From: an uncultured Clostridia bacterium
GTDB lineage: Bacteria; Bacillota; Clostridia; Christensenellales; Aristaeellaceae
Assembly: GCA_947600345.1 (NCBI GenBank)
Contig: CANQGC010000001.1
Coordinates: 1 to 52,104, forward strand
DNA length: 52,104 bases
Direction of reading: 5' to 3'
Part shown: positions 33,783-42,571 of the stretch, piece after piece
Layout: each line of letters begins with the position of its first letter
Position numbering within the stretch: position 1 is the stretch's first letter
The notes under the pieces: model-generated
Told to the model about the DNA's origin: nothing
Databases searched by the model: none
What the model saw: the letters and a program-made list of their open reading frames with translations, nothing else
Translations under genes and position numbers: made by a program

Positions 33783-34823
33783 CTATACCTTCCGCAAGAA
33801 GGCTCCCTTTAGATTGATGGCGACCGCCGCGAGGGCGAGGATTGCGTTTAGATGCCAGGGATAGGCCACCGGCAGGACAGCGGCGATGATCAGCGCGGTG
33901 CCGGTGTAGAGGCGCGCGCCTGGCGCGCAGAAGATGGCTGCGGCACAGAGGAGCGCCAGTGTGGATGCCTGGGCGAAGGGCTGCGCGGCGGGGAGCCAGG
34001 TAGCGGTGACGGCAGGAATCGCGGCGAAGGCGATCAGCAGCAGGTTCAGCGGGCGGGACTCGTCCGGGGTTCTCCGGGCCGTCGTGCGAGCCAGGCGCCA
34101 GGGGATCAGGCCGAACAGGAGCGCGGGGATCACCGCGTCCAGCCTTGTGCCGTCGCCGTTGGACGGCAGCAGGGCTGCGGCAACCGATGCTGTCGGATAC
34201 AGCAGCGTCTGGACGCAGGCGCGGGGTGAGAAGCGAAGGTTCCACAGCGGCGAAAGGCCATGGGCGGGCTCGATCAGGTAGTTCGCGGCGACGGAGATTC
34301 CCGCGCCCAGCGCCGCCGCGCCGGTGAGGCACAGGCCCACGCCCTCGGTTCGCCCCGCGTCCAGCAGCGCGCCCGCGAGCAGCAGACCGTTGCTCACGCA
34401 GCTCAGCGCGACGCCGTCCACCCGCCTGCCGAGTGCAAACATACGTTCTTCAAACAGATGTTCGATAGAGATGAGGCTTGCGGCAATCGCGGCGCCCTTC
34501 ACGTATGCGAACAGCAGCGCCGCATGGTCCGTGCCGTCCGTATTCGACGGGCGAAACAGCAGCACCGCCGCCATCGCGACGGCGATTCCAACTGCGAGCG
34601 GGATCAGCGCTCCCGCGAAGCGCCGGTCCACCCTGCGCACGCCGGGTTCGCATGCCGCCGCGTTGCGGAAGCTGTCCGCGGCGCACAGGCTGGCGAGCTG
34701 GATCAGGAAGTACAGCGGAAACATCAGCAGCATAAAGTCCCGGATTTCGCTTCCGGCAAGCGCGCCCGCGAGCCCGACGATGGGAAACAGCGCCGCCGTG
34801 GGGCGCATCAGTCGTTGCTTCAT
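33783..34823 (-). CDS. Polytopic membrane protein of unknown function
   Basis: 346 residues, Ala/Leu-rich, with about nine to ten predicted membrane segments spread over the whole length and few charged residues outside short loops (RRVDRRF, RTTARRTPDESR). No motif I recognise. AGGAGG lies 7 nt before ATG 34823. It is the last gene of a unit with walJ (9-bp gap), so a link to cell-envelope upkeep is possible. Confidence 0.6.
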   Translation of the reverse strand: MKQRLMRPTAALFPIVGLAGALAGSEIRDFMLLMFPLYFLIQLASLCAADSFRNAAACEPGVRRVDRRFAGALIPLAVGIAVAMAAVLLFRPSNTDGTDHAALLFAYVKGAAIAASLISIEHLFEERMFALGRRVDGVALSCVSNGLLLAGALLDAGRTEGVGLCLTGAAALGAGISVAANYLIEPAHGLSPLWNLRFSPRACVQTLLYPTASVAAALLPSNGDGTRLDAVIPALLFGLIPWRLARTTARRTPDESRPLNLLLIAFAAIPAVTATWLPAAQPFAQASTLALLCAAAIFCAPGARLYTGTALIIAAVLPVAYPWHLNAILALAAVAINLKGAFLRKV

Positions 34824-34832
34824 GAATTCCTC

Positions 34833-35642
34833 CTAGTCGAAGCCGCTGCGCACCGCGAAGAGGCCGGTCACGCCGTCGCGGCTGGCGATATCCAGGCGCA
34901 CGTCCTCGCCGGGAATCACTCCCCCGGCCCGCAGCGCGTCCTCGGTGCAGCGCCGCGCCAGCTCGGGGAAGTTGTTCTCCTTGCTCAGGTGACCGAGGAT
35001 GATGTGCTTCGCCCCGGCCTTCACCAGCTCCAGCGCGCAGCTTCCGGCGTCCTCGTTGCACAGGTGTCCCTTCGTGGAGAGGATGCGCCGCTTGAGCTCG
35101 TAGGGGTAGCTTCCGGCCTTCAGCATGTCCGGATCGTAGTTGGATTCCAGCAGCACGGCATCCGCGCCGCGCACGGCGTTCATCCAGCCCTTCTTCGGGC
35201 AGCCTACGTCCGTGGCGATGGCGAAGCGCGCGCCGCCGCACTCGAAGCACAGGCCCACCGGCTCATTGGCGTCGTGGGGCGTGGCGAAGGGCGTCACGTT
35301 CAGCGCGCCCAGGTAGAAGTCCTCTCCCGGTTCCATCTCGCAGCGCAGCTGCGCATCCACCGCGCCGATCTTGCCCTCCATGCCCGCCCAGGTGCCCGCC
35401 GTGGCGTAGACGGGCAGGCGGTACTTGCGGGAGAGCACGCCCACGCCGCTGGTGTGGTCGCTGTGCTCGTGGGTCACCAGGATTGCCGTCAGCTGGGTTG
35501 GCTCGATGCCGATCTTGCCCAGCTCGTTGGCGATGCGCGTGCCGGAGAGTCCGGCGTCCACCAGTATGTGGGTGCTTCCGCAGCCCACGTAGATTGCGTT
35601 TCCGCTCGAGCCGCTAAACAGCGGTGAGAAGCGAAGTTCCAT
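34833..35642 (-). CDS. walJ: Metallo-beta-lactamase fold hydrolase, WalJ/YycJ-like
   Basis: 269 residues. The metal motif THEHSDH (near residue 59) and further ligands (TPHDANEPV, ATDVG, GHLSKEN) match YycJ/WalJ, an exonuclease-like protein linked to replication-cell division coordination. In many Firmicutes it is in the walRK operon near oriC; here it is near the origin but not beside the two-component genes at 18316-20489. AAGGAGA lies 12 nt before the ATG. Confidence 0.85.
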   Translation of the reverse strand: MELRFSPLFSGSSGNAIYVGCGSTHILVDAGLSGTRIANELGKIGIEPTQLTAILVTHEHSDHTSGVGVLSRKYRLPVYATAGTWAGMEGKIGAVDAQLRCEMEPGEDFYLGALNVTPFATPHDANEPVGLCFECGGARFAIATDVGCPKKGWMNAVRGADAVLLESNYDPDMLKAGSYPYELKRRILSTKGHLCNEDAGSCALELVKAGAKHIILGHLSKENNFPELARRCTEDALRAGGVIPGEDVRLDIASRDGVTGLFAVRSGFD

Positions 35643-35649
35643 TCGTATT

Positions 35650-36546
35650 TCAGTTCTCCTTTCGCGGCAGCACGCCGGTCAGGTCAAATTTCGGTATGTA
35701 TTTCTCGTCCGAGGACGAGAGCTCCTGGATGAAGCCGTCCTCCAGGCCGATATCCATCAGGTGATCGGCCACGCGGTCGTATTCCTCCTGGGTGAGCCTG
35801 CGCCCGAGCTCGTCCACGCCCGCGGCGTCGCCGAAGGGCAGGTACTGGGCCATCAGGCTGACCCAGGCGCCGGGAAGCTCCTCCTTGATGAAGTCGAGGA
35901 TTCTGACCGACTCCTCCGCGCGGCCGGGCAGGATCAGGTGGCGGATGATCGTGCCGCGCACGATGATGCCATCCTCGTCCAGCACCACGGGCCCAGTCTG
36001 GCGCAGCATCTCCCGAAGGGCGGGCGCGGCGTAGTCGAAGTAGTCCGCCGCGCCGGAGTAGCGCCCGGCGGAGTCGGACTCGATGTACTTGAGATCCGGC
36101 AGATACACCTGAACCTTGCTCTCCATGGCGCGAAGCGTCTCCACCTTCTCGTAGCCGCCGCTGTTCCAGACCACCGGCACGGGCAGCGGCTCCGAGAGGG
36201 ACTTCCGAATGGCGAGGGCGAAGTGGGTGGGATTGACTAGGTTGATGTTGTGCACGCCCTGGCCGATCAGCTCGAAGTAGATCTCCCGCAGCCGCTCCAC
36301 GCTGACCTCCGCGCCCCAGCCTTCGTGGGACAGCGCGTAGTTCTGGCAGAAGCAGCACTGGAGGCTGCACCCGGAGAAGAACACCGCGCCCGAACCCCGG
36401 GTGCCGGAGATCACCGGCTCCTCGTCGTAATGGGGCGCGGCTCGGGCGATCCTGGGATTCGCGCCCATGCCGCAGTAGCCGCTGCCGGTGGCGCCGCGAA
36501 GCGCGCCGCAGTTGCGCGGACACAGCTTGCAGATGAATTCCTTCAT
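35650..36546 (-). CDS. Radical SAM protein, pyruvate-formate-lyase-activase-like
   Basis: 298 residues. An N-terminal cysteine cluster (CKLCPRNC, CGMG) precedes the radical SAM triad C-x3-C-x2-C in GCSLQCCFCQNY (near residue 62). It then has PDLKY and the C-terminal region of the PflA-like group seen in many anaerobes as a stand-alone gene. It would generate a 5'-deoxyadenosyl radical; the target is unknown and no glycyl-radical enzyme is adjacent. GGAGGAG is 12-13 nt before ATG 36546. Confidence 0.82.
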   Translation of the reverse strand: MKEFICKLCPRNCGALRGATGSGYCGMGANPRIARAAPHYDEEPVISGTRGSGAVFFSGCSLQCCFCQNYALSHEGWGAEVSVERLREIYFELIGQGVHNINLVNPTHFALAIRKSLSEPLPVPVVWNSGGYEKVETLRAMESKVQVYLPDLKYIESDSAGRYSGAADYFDYAAPALREMLRQTGPVVLDEDGIIVRGTIIRHLILPGRAEESVRILDFIKEELPGAWVSLMAQYLPFGDAAGVDELGRRLTQEEYDRVADHLMDIGLEDGFIQELSSSDEKYIPKFDLTGVLPRKEN

Positions 36547-36587
36547 AATATATATACGCTCCTCCGGGAAGAATTGCGTTCCATAGC

Positions 36588-36603
36588 TGTTTCACGTGAA
36601 ACA
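36588..36603. other. parS site 1 (ParB binding)
   Basis: TGTTTCACGTGAAACA, a perfect 16-bp parS palindrome, about 42 bp from the radical SAM start. Confidence 0.93.
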
Positions 36604-36629
36604 TCGACGGGCTTCGTCCGGGTTCGAAC

Positions 36630-36645
36630 TGTTTCACGTGAAACA
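36630..36645. other. parS site 2 (ParB binding)
   Basis: A second perfect TGTTTCACGTGAAACA, 42 bp centre to centre from site 1 (four helical turns), directly after the stop of the metallophosphoesterase-like gene. Confidence 0.93.
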
Positions 36646-36647
36646 AT

Positions 36648-37580
36648 TCAGCCTTCGACGCCCTGAAACTGCGGCCTGCGCAGCGTGATGAACCACACCT
36701 CACTGCGCGTGCCCAGGCGCAGCTTCACGCTCCTGCAGCCCAATCCCTGGCTCACCAGCGCGGGCAGGTCGTCGCCGTAGTACCAGCCCGCGATGCGGCG
36801 GGATTCCTCCTCGGTGAAGGATCGCAGCGTCCGGCCGAAGAGCTTGATCTGGCCGCCCAGCGTGTGGCCGGAGAGCACCAGGTCCGCCCATGCGCCGCCG
36901 CCCTGAGCCTCGGAGGTCCGGATGCGGGTGTAGGCGGTCGGGTTGTGCGCCAGCACGAGTATACAGTCCTTCGCGCGGAAGTTGCGGGCGATCTGGGCGT
37001 AGGGGGTGCTGTCCGCATCGGAGGCGCGAAGGCCGACGATGCCGATGCGCGCGCCGTCTCGCTCCACGGCCGCCGCGCCGTCCTCCAGCAGCCGTATACC
37101 GGCGAAGGAGAGGTCATTGGCGAGCGAAGCGGCGTCGTCCGCCTCGCCGAGAACGGCGAACTTGCCGAGCGGCGCCTGGAAGTTCACCAGCGCGCGCAGA
37201 AACTGCTTCGCACCCTCGCTGCCGCCGGCGGCGGAGCCGTTGAGGGTGTCGAGCATCGTGCCCGCGCTGTAATCCCCGCCCAGCAGTAGCACGTCCGGAC
37301 GCAGCGCCTCGAGCTTTTCCATTAGATGAACGCTGGCTCGGGCGTCGGCGTCGCTTCGGACGTTTACATCGGAGATGTAGAGCAGCGTGGTGCCATCGAA
37401 CTGCGCGGGCAGGTCCGGCAGGTAGACCTCCGCCGGGCACACGTGCACGAGGGCCGCGCTCGTGTACATCCAGCCGAAGAAGCCGCCGGGAATCAGCAGC
37501 GCAAGCAAAAGGGCGGGCAGTATGTGCCGCCGCCCGCGCGCTTTTGATCGTCTCTTTGCCGTCCGTCCGCCTCTCGCCAT
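36648..37580 (-). CDS. Metallophosphoesterase-fold membrane-anchored protein with degenerate active site
   Basis: 310 residues. Basic N-terminus, one membrane anchor (about 20-42), then a calcineurin-like fold of the YkuE/YaeI type. Expected motifs are altered: SDxH reads SDVN, GNHD reads GEAD, and GHTHGGQ reads GHTLGGQ, while GGDYSAG and LAHNP remain. Several metal-binding His residues are therefore missing, so catalysis is doubtful. ATG 37580 is used; an upstream TTG reading (FHVKQ) is only parS site 3 translated. It is bracketed by parS sites. Confidence 0.72.
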   Translation of the reverse strand: MARGGRTAKRRSKARGRRHILPALLLALLIPGGFFGWMYTSAALVHVCPAEVYLPDLPAQFDGTTLLYISDVNVRSDADARASVHLMEKLEALRPDVLLLGGDYSAGTMLDTLNGSAAGGSEGAKQFLRALVNFQAPLGKFAVLGEADDAASLANDLSFAGIRLLEDGAAAVERDGARIGIVGLRASDADSTPYAQIARNFRAKDCILVLAHNPTAYTRIRTSEAQGGGAWADLVLSGHTLGGQIKLFGRTLRSFTEEESRRIAGWYYGDDLPALVSQGLGCRSVKLRLGTRSEVWFITLRRPQFQGVEG

Positions 37581-37590
37581 GCGCTCCCCC

Positions 37591-37606
37591 TGTTTCACGT
37601 GAAACA
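37591..37606. other. parS site 3 (ParB binding)
   Basis: A third perfect TGTTTCACGTGAAACA, 10 bp upstream of the metallophosphoesterase-like start. Confidence 0.93.
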
Positions 37607-37703
37607 ATTTTCGCGCACTTCAATCTTGAAAAAATTATGTTCGGAAAGTGAATCGCGCGCGCCAATTGTCAGCTTTTCTTCGAGTTTTCTTACACCATAG
37701 CTG

Positions 37704-37732
37704 TTGAATAGAAACATTACATCCATTATAAT
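37704..37732 (+). promoter_or_regulatory. Sigma-A promoter of the DUF5711-like gene
   Basis: TTGAAT (37704-37709), 17-bp spacer, TATAAT (37727-37732), 54 bp before the start. Confidence 0.75.
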
Positions 37733-37786
37733 AAGAATTGTATCACTATACAAGGGTTTTTATGAAAACTATGAACGGAGGACTCC

Positions 37787-38890
37787 ATGGATATGCGCAC
37801 GCGCAAGAAAAATCCATGGGCGATCGTTCTGCTGATATTGGTGCTGTGCTGCGCGATTGCGTACGGATGTGCCGCGTTGGGCGCGCGCGTTTTCGCTTCG
37901 GACAGCTTCGGAGAGACCAAGACGGTGGATATCGCCAATCTGCAGGACCTGCACGTCATTGCCGATGGCTTTGTGTACTACGACGGTAGCACCATTTCCC
38001 ACATCTCCTCCACCGGAAGGGCCGGATGGTCCTACCTGGTGGGCGCGAACGCGGGCTTCCACGCCTCCGACTACGGCGTGGCGGTCTGGCAGGAGAAGAC
38101 GCTCACGTTGATCGACACGGAGTCCGGCGACACCACCTTCAACGGCACCATGGACGCGGACGTGATCAGCGCCCACATCGACGATCACTACGCCGCGGTG
38201 CTCACCGGTTCGGAGACCAGCGGCACGATGATACTGATGGGAAGCGACGGCCGCCAGGTCAGCCAGATCGTGCTGGACGACGTGACGGTGATCGACTACG
38301 GCTTCTTCTCCAACGGCTCGCTGCTGTGGGTGATGCTGTTGGATTCCAACGGCACGGCGCCCACCTGCGACATACAGACCTACCGGCCCGGCAAGGAGAT
38401 CGTCGGCTCGATTCACGACAACGAGCAGATTTCCTACGCGGTGATGTTCCAGCAATCTCAGGTGCTGGTCGCGGGCGACACCTACCTGCGCACCTACGAC
38501 TACACCGGCACCGAGGATCCCGATCACAGGAGGCTGATCTACGGCTGGTATCTGGCGAGCGCCGAAACCAGCGCGGACGATCCGCTGATGGCGCTCGTGA
38601 ACGACGCCCAGCTCCAGGGGGATTCCAACATCCGGGATCTGCGCATGATGCGCTCGAATTTGGACCGCGTGGTGCGATTGCCCTTCGGCTGCATGAACGT
38701 GGTGGCCCGGGGGAACACGGTCTACGGCTTCTCGGACGACGGCCACCTGGTCTCGGTGCAGACGGATCAGGTATCGCCGACGGCGTATCAGCTGAACCTG
38801 CAGCACATTTCCACCGTGTACGGCGTCACGCAGGACGGCGTGGCGGTGCTCGGCAACGGAGATTCTGTCTATCTCGTTTCCCTGCGCTGA
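37787..38890 (+). CDS. DUF5711-like membrane-anchored beta-propeller protein
   Basis: 367 residues: basic N-terminus, one membrane segment (about 12-32), then a beta-rich outside domain with repeated short strands and WD-like turns (DGFVYYDGSTISHIS, DYGVAVWQEKTLTLID, DGVAVLGNGDSVYLV), as in DUF5711 proteins. Function unknown; linked to cvpA 66 bp downstream and probably cotranscribed. ATG 37787 has GGAGGA upstream. Confidence 0.65.
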   Translation: MDMRTRKKNPWAIVLLILVLCCAIAYGCAALGARVFASDSFGETKTVDIANLQDLHVIADGFVYYDGSTISHISSTGRAGWSYLVGANAGFHASDYGVAVWQEKTLTLIDTESGDTTFNGTMDADVISAHIDDHYAAVLTGSETSGTMILMGSDGRQVSQIVLDDVTVIDYGFFSNGSLLWVMLLDSNGTAPTCDIQTYRPGKEIVGSIHDNEQISYAVMFQQSQVLVAGDTYLRTYDYTGTEDPDHRRLIYGWYLASAETSADDPLMALVNDAQLQGDSNIRDLRMMRSNLDRVVRLPFGCMNVVARGNTVYGFSDDGHLVSVQTDQVSPTAYQLNLQHISTVYGVTQDGVAVLGNGDSVYLVSLR

Positions 38891-38956
38891 GGCCGGATAG
38901 AGGCGGCCGCTCCGGGGAATTCTGGAAAGGGTATTCTAAAAGGGGGAGAGCGGAAT

Positions 38957-39685
38957 ATGAATATTCTGGACGTCCTGATCCTGTTGGTGCTCGCCTTCTG
39001 CCTGCTGGCGGGCATGCACAAGGGTTTCATCTCGTCGCTCTTATCGACCGTGGGCTTTGTGGGCTCCTGGTTTGGCGCTCGGGCGATCTACGAGCGCATC
39101 GCGAACATGGTGCTCTCCAATACCACGCTGATGGCGGTGTTGAACCAGTATCTCGAGCCGGAGACCTTCTTCAGCAGCAGCGCACAGGCGGCGACGACGG
39201 TCACGGAGGTCGTCTCCGGCGGCGAAGTGGCGATCAAGGCCGCGGTCGCGCCGGTGGCGGAGCGAATATCGGTGATCTCCCGGGCCTTCGAGGCGAACAT
39301 ACGGAATCAGGCGTTTACCAAGCTCAACATATACTCGCTGTCGGACTATCTGGACCAGACCGTCTGGCAGGCGGTGTTCAACGTGCTGGCGTTCCTGCTG
39401 GCGTTCGCGGTGCTCTATATATTGGCGGCGCTGGTGGTAAACCTGCTGGACCACGTGGTTCCCTTCCCGGTGCTGCGGATGTTTGACTGGCTCGCGGGCG
39501 GTGCCTTCGGCCTGGTGCGCGGGCTCGTGGTGGTCGTGCTGATTCTCTGCGTGCTGCCCAGTGTCGTCTCGCTGGTCTCTCCGGAGCTGATTCAGAAGCT
39601 GATTTCCGAATCCCAGCTATATAGCTTCGTGAGCAACCTCGATCTGTTGAATGTCGCCGGAACGGTCGCGCAATTGATCGGTTAG
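38957..39685 (+). CDS. cvpA: CvpA-family membrane protein
   Basis: 242 residues with four membrane segments (about 4-28, 29-48, 138-165 and 178-205). The N-terminus MNILDVLILLVLAFCLLAGMHKGFI is typical of CvpA/colicin V production proteins, and the loop between segments 2 and 3 is longer than in E. coli CvpA (162). Role in envelope physiology only generally known. The terminator 39723-39746 separates it from ftsK. Confidence 0.82.
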   Translation: MNILDVLILLVLAFCLLAGMHKGFISSLLSTVGFVGSWFGARAIYERIANMVLSNTTLMAVLNQYLEPETFFSSSAQAATTVTEVVSGGEVAIKAAVAPVAERISVISRAFEANIRNQAFTKLNIYSLSDYLDQTVWQAVFNVLAFLLAFAVLYILAALVVNLLDHVVPFPVLRMFDWLAGGAFGLVRGLVVVVLILCVLPSVVSLVSPELIQKLISESQLYSFVSNLDLLNVAGTVAQLIG

Positions 39686-39722
39686 AACAGATCGCAACGC
39701 GCCCCCAGCGCGCTCCGCGCAG

Positions 39723-39746
39723 AAGAGCCGCATGTGCGGCTCTTTT
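39723..39746 (+). terminator. Terminator of the DUF5711-cvpA unit
   Basis: A 10-bp perfect stem (AAGAGCCGCA, 39723-39732, with 39735-39744), 2-base apex, then TT. Confidence 0.8.
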
Positions 39747-39820
39747 GCATGAGGGCTCGCGGGCGCACATTTGGATAATAAAAGAAATCGCAGAAATTAA
39801 AAGAAACGTCGGAGGAAAGA

Positions 39821-42571
39821 ATGGCAAGGCAAAAGCAACAGCCCGTCTACGAAGATCGATCGGAATCCAGCGGCGCGCCACTGAAGATATTGCTGGCGGT
39901 GGTGTGCTTCGGGCTGGCGGTGCTGCTGATCTATCTGGCCACGGCGCAGCCCCAGGAGGCCACCGCGATGGCCGCCATCCGCGATGTGATGCGCGGCATC
40001 GGCGGCAGCGTGAACCCGGTGCTCTCGCTGGTGCTGGTGTGGATCGGCGTGCTGCTGGTGTTCTCCGCGCGGGGGCGCCGCGTTCGCATGCTGAACGTCA
40101 TCGTCAACGCGCTGCTGTTTCTGTGCCTGTTCACGGCGGTGCAGCTGTTCTCCGCCGGGGAGATATTCGAGCAGCGAATGACCATCACCAGCTTCGCAAA
40201 CTTTGTCAGCCAGTCCTATCAGTACGGCGCGGGCGGCGGCGTGATCGGAGCGCTGCTGGCCTACCCGCTGTTCCGCTTCGCCGGGGGCGCCTGGGGCGGA
40301 TTGATCGTGGTGCTGATCGTGGTGCTGCTGTGCCTCCTGATCACCGGCCGCGCCCAGCGCGCCTACCGCTGGGCCGCGGAGCGCGCCGACGCGGGCGCCC
40401 AGCGCCGGGAGCAGCGGCAGCAGGAGCGCAGAGTAGAACAAATGTTCGATCCTGAGTACGGCCGCCGGATGCAGGCCCCGCAGATGCGCAGGCCGCCCCG
40501 GCAGCCCCAGCCCCAGCGCCGGGTGCGCCCGGAGCGGGACTACATGGTGATCGACGATCCCAAGCCCGTGCGGCGCAATCCGCGCCCGGCGGCAGCCTCC
40601 ACCAGGACGCTCTACGACGAGGCGCCGGAGGCCGGGCGCGCTCCGAGGCCCCAGTCCGGCGGCATGGAGATTCCCAAATCCCTGCGCAAGATACGCGAGA
40701 ACCGCGCCGCCGAGCAGCGCGAGCTCCTGGAGCGGGAGAAGCGCGAAGCGGAGGCAGAGGCGCAGGCGCGGCGGCAGAGCGCCGCGGAGCGCGAGCCCGC
40801 CAGCGACGTGCCCGACTTCTTCACCGTGAAGGACGACATGAAGGATGCGCCCGCCCCCGGCGAAGCGCCCGCCGAGCCGTCCGCCGGCCGCAGGGAATCC
40901 TCCGCCGCGCAGAAGCCGAAGAAGCGCACCGTGGTGGAGGGCGTGCGCGCCCTGGCCGTGGACGACATCGTGCCCGAGACCGAGCCGGAGGACATCGAGG
41001 ACGACGAGCCGCCCTTCGACGTGCCGCACACCGCGGGCAAGCCCACCGCGAAGTCGGCGGAGAAGTCCGCAACCGAGGCGGCCTTCCGCCCCGCCGCGGA
41101 GGCGGAGGACGGCGAGGAGATCTACAACTACCCGCCCATCGACCTGCTGGCCCAGGGCGAGCAGACGCGCGCCACGCAGCTTCAGAAGGACGACGACCAC
41201 CGCAAGGCGGACAAGCTGATCGAGACGCTGGAGAGCTTCGGCATCGAGACCCGGCTGATCGGCATCGCCCACGGCCCCGCCGTCACTCGCTTCGAGCTGC
41301 AGCCCGCGCCGGGCGTCAAGGTCAGCCGCATCACCTCGCTGTCGGACGACATCGCGCTGGGCCTGGCGGCCATGTCCGTGCGCATCGAGGCGCCCATCCC
41401 CGGCAAGGCCGCCGTGGGCGTGGAGATCCCCAACGACAAGGTGGAGATGGTGCGCCTGCGCGACGTGCTGGAGTGCCCCGAGGCCAAGCGCCACCCGTCG
41501 AAGATCGCCGTGGGCCTGGGCAAGGACAACTCCGGCCGCTACATCGTGGCCGACATCGCCAAGATGCCCCACGTGCTCATCGCCGGTCAGACCGGCTCCG
41601 GTAAGTCCGTGTGCATCAACTCCATCATCACGTCGATCCTCTACCGCGCCGCGCCCGACGAGGTGCGCATGATACTGATCGACCCGAAGGTCGTGGAGCT
41701 TTCGATTTACAACGACATTCCGCACCTGATCGCGCCGGTGGTCACCGACCCGAAGAAGGCCAGCTCCGCGCTGGATTGGGCCGTGGCCGAGATGAGCATG
41801 CGCTACAAGCGCTTCGCCGAGCGCGACGTGCGCGACATCAAGGGCTACAATAAGAAGCTGGAGCCGGACGAGAAGCCCATGCCCCAGATCGTGATCGTCA
41901 TCGACGAGCTGGCCGATTTAATGATGGTCGCCCCCGGCGAGGTCGAGGACAGCATCTGCCGCCTGGCCCAGCTTGCCCGCGCGGCGGGCATGCACCTGGT
42001 CATCGCCACCCAGCGGCCGTCGGTGAACGTCATCACCGGCATCATCAAGGCCAACATCCCCACCCGCATCGCCTTCTCCGTGGCCTCCCAGGTGGATAGC
42101 CGCACGATGATCGACCACGGCGGCGCGGAGAAGCTGCTGGGCAACGGCGACATGCTCTTCGTGCCCTCCGGCATCAACAAGCCGCTGCGCGTGCAGGGCG
42201 CCTGGGTCTCCGACGAGGAGGTTCACGCCATCGTGTCCTACATCAAGGCCCGCAGCGAAACCACCTACGACGAGGACGTGGTGGAGAAGATCGAGAACTC
42301 CGTGCGCTCCGACGCCGAGCGCGAGGAGGTGGCCGATGAGTACGACCCGCGCCTGCCCGAGGCCGTGGAGATCGTTATCGAGGCCGGACAGGCCTCCACC
42401 TCCATGCTCCAGCGCCGCATGCGCGTGGGCTACGCCCGCGCAGGCCGCCTCATCGACGAGATGGAGAAGCGCGGCGTGATCGGCGAGGCCGACGGCTCCA
42501 AGCCCCGCAACGTGCTGATGAGCCGCGAGGAATTCAACAATACCTTCGGCGAGGCGCCCGAAGAGCCATGA
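39821..42571 (+). CDS. ftsK: DNA translocase FtsK/SpoIIIE
   Basis: 916 residues. Four N-terminal membrane segments (about 22-175), a long Pro/Arg/Glu-rich linker (185-430), the RecA-like motor with Walker A (GQTGSGKSVC, near 590) and Walker B (IVIVIDELADLMMV), and a C-terminal gamma winged helix (EIVIEAGQASTSMLQRRMRVGYARAGRLIDEME) that reads polarity sequences. It pumps DNA at the division septum (or into a forespore). GGAGGAAAG precedes the ATG. Stop overlaps the next start by 4 nt. Confidence 0.95.
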   Translation: MARQKQQPVYEDRSESSGAPLKILLAVVCFGLAVLLIYLATAQPQEATAMAAIRDVMRGIGGSVNPVLSLVLVWIGVLLVFSARGRRVRMLNVIVNALLFLCLFTAVQLFSAGEIFEQRMTITSFANFVSQSYQYGAGGGVIGALLAYPLFRFAGGAWGGLIVVLIVVLLCLLITGRAQRAYRWAAERADAGAQRREQRQQERRVEQMFDPEYGRRMQAPQMRRPPRQPQPQRRVRPERDYMVIDDPKPVRRNPRPAAASTRTLYDEAPEAGRAPRPQSGGMEIPKSLRKIRENRAAEQRELLEREKREAEAEAQARRQSAAEREPASDVPDFFTVKDDMKDAPAPGEAPAEPSAGRRESSAAQKPKKRTVVEGVRALAVDDIVPETEPEDIEDDEPPFDVPHTAGKPTAKSAEKSATEAAFRPAAEAEDGEEIYNYPPIDLLAQGEQTRATQLQKDDDHRKADKLIETLESFGIETRLIGIAHGPAVTRFELQPAPGVKVSRITSLSDDIALGLAAMSVRIEAPIPGKAAVGVEIPNDKVEMVRLRDVLECPEAKRHPSKIAVGLGKDNSGRYIVADIAKMPHVLIAGQTGSGKSVCINSIITSILYRAAPDEVRMILIDPKVVELSIYNDIPHLIAPVVTDPKKASSALDWAVAEMSMRYKRFAERDVRDIKGYNKKLEPDEKPMPQIVIVIDELADLMMVAPGEVEDSICRLAQLARAAGMHLVIATQRPSVNVITGIIKANIPTRIAFSVASQVDSRTMIDHGGAEKLLGNGDMLFVPSGINKPLRVQGAWVSDEEVHAIVSYIKARSETTYDEDVVEKIENSVRSDAEREEVADEYDPRLPEAVEIVIEAGQASTSMLQRRMRVGYARAGRLIDEMEKRGVIGEADGSKPRNVLMSREEFNNTFGEAPEEP

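Noticed and set aside
37581..37607. Upstream TTG start (FHVKQ) for the metallophosphoesterase-like gene
   Set aside because: These codons are parS site 3; ATG 37580 has a G-rich ribosome-binding site directly before it.
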